28,009 nt of DNA, taken from positions 1 to 28,009 of IMG/VR virus record IMGVR_UViG_3300032116_001055. One strand, written 5' to 3'. The stretch comes from a virus. The first letter of the stretch is position 1. Each line of letters starts with the position of its first letter. Made by a program: the position numbers and the translations under genes. This document shows, in pieces, positions 26,853-28,009 of the stretch. The notes below the pieces were generated by a model that was not told the DNA's origin, did no database searches, and saw only the letters and a program-made list of their open reading frames with translations.

Positions 26853-28009
26853 CTAGACCAAGCTGGTCACGCCCGCGAGAACTCGCGTGCGGGCCATTGG
26901 TTTAGTCACCGGAAGGATGGGTTTTCCGTCGCACCTTTGCGTGAACTTGATCCACATTTGGTGAGCCGCGAACGAATCGCCGCCCTCCATCGTGGACTCG
27001 ACCGCAAGCTGCTGCCGGTCGAACCAGCAGTAGTACCGGAGATCGCCGATGCCGAGGTAGTTGTTCGGCAAGCTCGCCTCGATCGAGTACGGCACACCCA
27101 AGATCGTGCTGACACGACCCGTGAGAGCACCGCCGTTGATCGGCACACCGCCGTCGACGAAGATCGGCAAGCCGTTGCCGTCGACCACCTGCATCAACGC
27201 CGCCAGCACGTTCTGATTCATCGTCCAGCGGAACGATGGCGAACTGTGGTAGCGAATGTCGACCGAGTGCTTGAGCTTGACGATGTTGGCATACGTCAGG
27301 CTCGTGATCGTGACATTCGTGATGCCGCTGGCCGAGTACAAGCCAGTCGGTCGGCCCGTGCCGCTACCGATCGCGATCACCTTGTCGTTCTCGCGAGCGA
27401 TCGCCTCTTGGAACAACTCAACCACCGTCGTCACGATGTCCGGGTTGGCGTCGCTGACGATTTCTCGACTCAGCTTGACCATCGCGTTCATGCGCTTGAC
27501 GGTGTAAGTGTTCTGCCCGAACGTCACCGACGAGCTATTGTCGGTCATCGCCGAGCCTTCGGTGTCGCCCCAGGTCACACTCGCGTTGGTGCCGACCGCA
27601 GGCATTTCACCCGAGTCACCAGCCACCGGAATCCGACGCACGAACTGGAACAACTGCGAAATCTTCGGGATGTCGCGGGTGATCTCAGGGATGAAGCCCG
27701 GAGGAATCAGGTAGCCGCCGTCAGCATTGGTCGTGCTCAAGGCACGAACCAAGCCAGGATCGGCATCCGAGCCCAACTGCTCGCCCACCGGCACCTTGAA
27801 GATCGCTTGGCGGAAGAACGCATTGAGAGCCGCCCGGCGTTGGCCGCGTTGCTCGCCCGGCAGTTCGTTCCACGGCGTCCGGTCCATCACGTCATGCGTC
27901 TTGAGGCCGCGCGTCGCCGCTTCGATCTCAGGGAAACGCAGGTAGCGTCGGTCGGTCTTGTCCGCACCGGCTTCCTTCATGTGCTTCTGGAACATATCGG
28001 CCATCGCGC
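26853..28009 (-). CDS. HK97-fold major capsid protein (5' end may lie beyond the window)
   Basis: At least 383 residues. GGYLIPPGFIPEITRDI (about 95-111), SQLFQFVRRIPVAGDSGEMP (about 114-133) and VKLSREIVSDANPDIVTTVV follow the HK97 order: N-arm, then spine helix, then peripheral domain. Later segments GSGTGRPTGLYS, the HS..F.WTMNQNVLAAL helix and ILGVPYSIEASLPN are the axial-domain landmarks. An ATG lies at 28004, but the frame stays open to the edge. Only about 85 residues precede the capsid core, so a longer delta (scaffold) domain may be cut off. It forms the icosahedral shell. Confidence 0.93.
   Translation of the reverse strand, partial: AMADMFQKHMKEAGADKTDRRYLRFPEIEAATRGLKTHDVMDRTPWNELPGEQRGQRRAALNAFFRQAIFKVPVGEQLGSDADPGLVRALSTTNADGGYLIPPGFIPEITRDIPKISQLFQFVRRIPVAGDSGEMPAVGTNASVTWGDTEGSAMTDNSSSVTFGQNTYTVKRMNAMVKLSREIVSDANPDIVTTVVELFQEAIARENDKVIAIGSGTGRPTGLYSASGITNVTITSLTYANIVKLKHSVDIRYHSSPSFRWTMNQNVLAALMQVVDGNGLPIFVDGGVPINGGALTGRVSTILGVPYSIEASLPNNYLGIGDLRYYCWFDRQQLAVESTMEGGDSFAAHQMWIKFTQRCDGKPILPVTKPMARTRVLAGVTSLV

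Noticed and set aside
1-28009. tRNA genes, integrase, attachment sites or lysis cassette
   Set aside because: No cloverleaf-like T-arm/anticodon pattern, recombinase motif or endolysin motif was seen on either strand. Whether the phage is temperate cannot be judged here.

Overview
This window looks like the structural half of a tailed double-stranded DNA bacteriophage or prophage. It carries an HK97-fold capsid and a long non-contractile (siphovirus-type) tail. Every supported gene lies on the minus strand, so transcription runs from high to low coordinates. The host cannot be fixed from sequence alone. Moderately GC-rich coding DNA, frequent CGATCG words, a Calx-beta domain and YIDTEVAAIKAKTD-type repeats would fit a phage of a Planctomycete-like or other uncultured aquatic bacterium, but that is weak inference. 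No integrase, terminase, portal, lysis cassette, tRNA or CRISPR array is visible.

Layout in order of transcription: (1) the major capsid protein, entering from the right edge and closed by a strong intrinsic terminator (26776-26815). (2) A right-hand island of small genes (26666 to about 23100) with three near-identical sigma70-type promoters. (3) A translationally coupled run of a GT2 glycosyltransferase, a membrane protein, an HNH endonuclease and a GT4 glycosyltransferase (23094-20338). (4) The head-tail connector and neck genes, interrupted by a coiled-coil protein, a Calx-beta protein and a repeat-bearing fibre-like protein (20341-15297). (5) The tail module: tail terminator-like protein, tail tube-like protein, tail assembly chaperone with a probable -1 ribosomal frameshift, tape measure protein and tail tip protein (14684-5272). 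(6) A tandem-GT2 protein overlapping the tail tip gene, then a sulfotransferase (5275-2988). (7) A left-hand island of small genes with two more promoters of the same type (2866-1662). (8) A second GT4, a tiny membrane protein and a SAM-dependent methyltransferase cut by the left edge.

Three things stand out. First, an unusual carbohydrate-modifying set (two GT4 proteins, one single and one tandem GT2 protein, a sulfotransferase and a methyltransferase) is threaded through the virion genes. This suggests that virion proteins or a host surface glycan are glycosylated and then sulfated or methylated. Second, a dispersed regulatory vocabulary is present: five copies of one promoter cassette, four copies of a CA-rich translation leader, and eight exact copies of a 14-bp palindrome. 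Five of the palindromes lie exactly 2 nt after a stop codon, and a sixth lies 2 nt after an in-frame TCG that is one substitution from TAG. Third, the tail tube-like gene is duplicated, with the two copies about two-thirds identical by eye.

The longest stretch without a gene is the 186 bp between the capsid stop and the first small gene (26667-26852). It holds the terminator and promoter P5. No gene-free stretch exceeds 300 bp. All functional names rest on motif recognition by eye; no database search was run.
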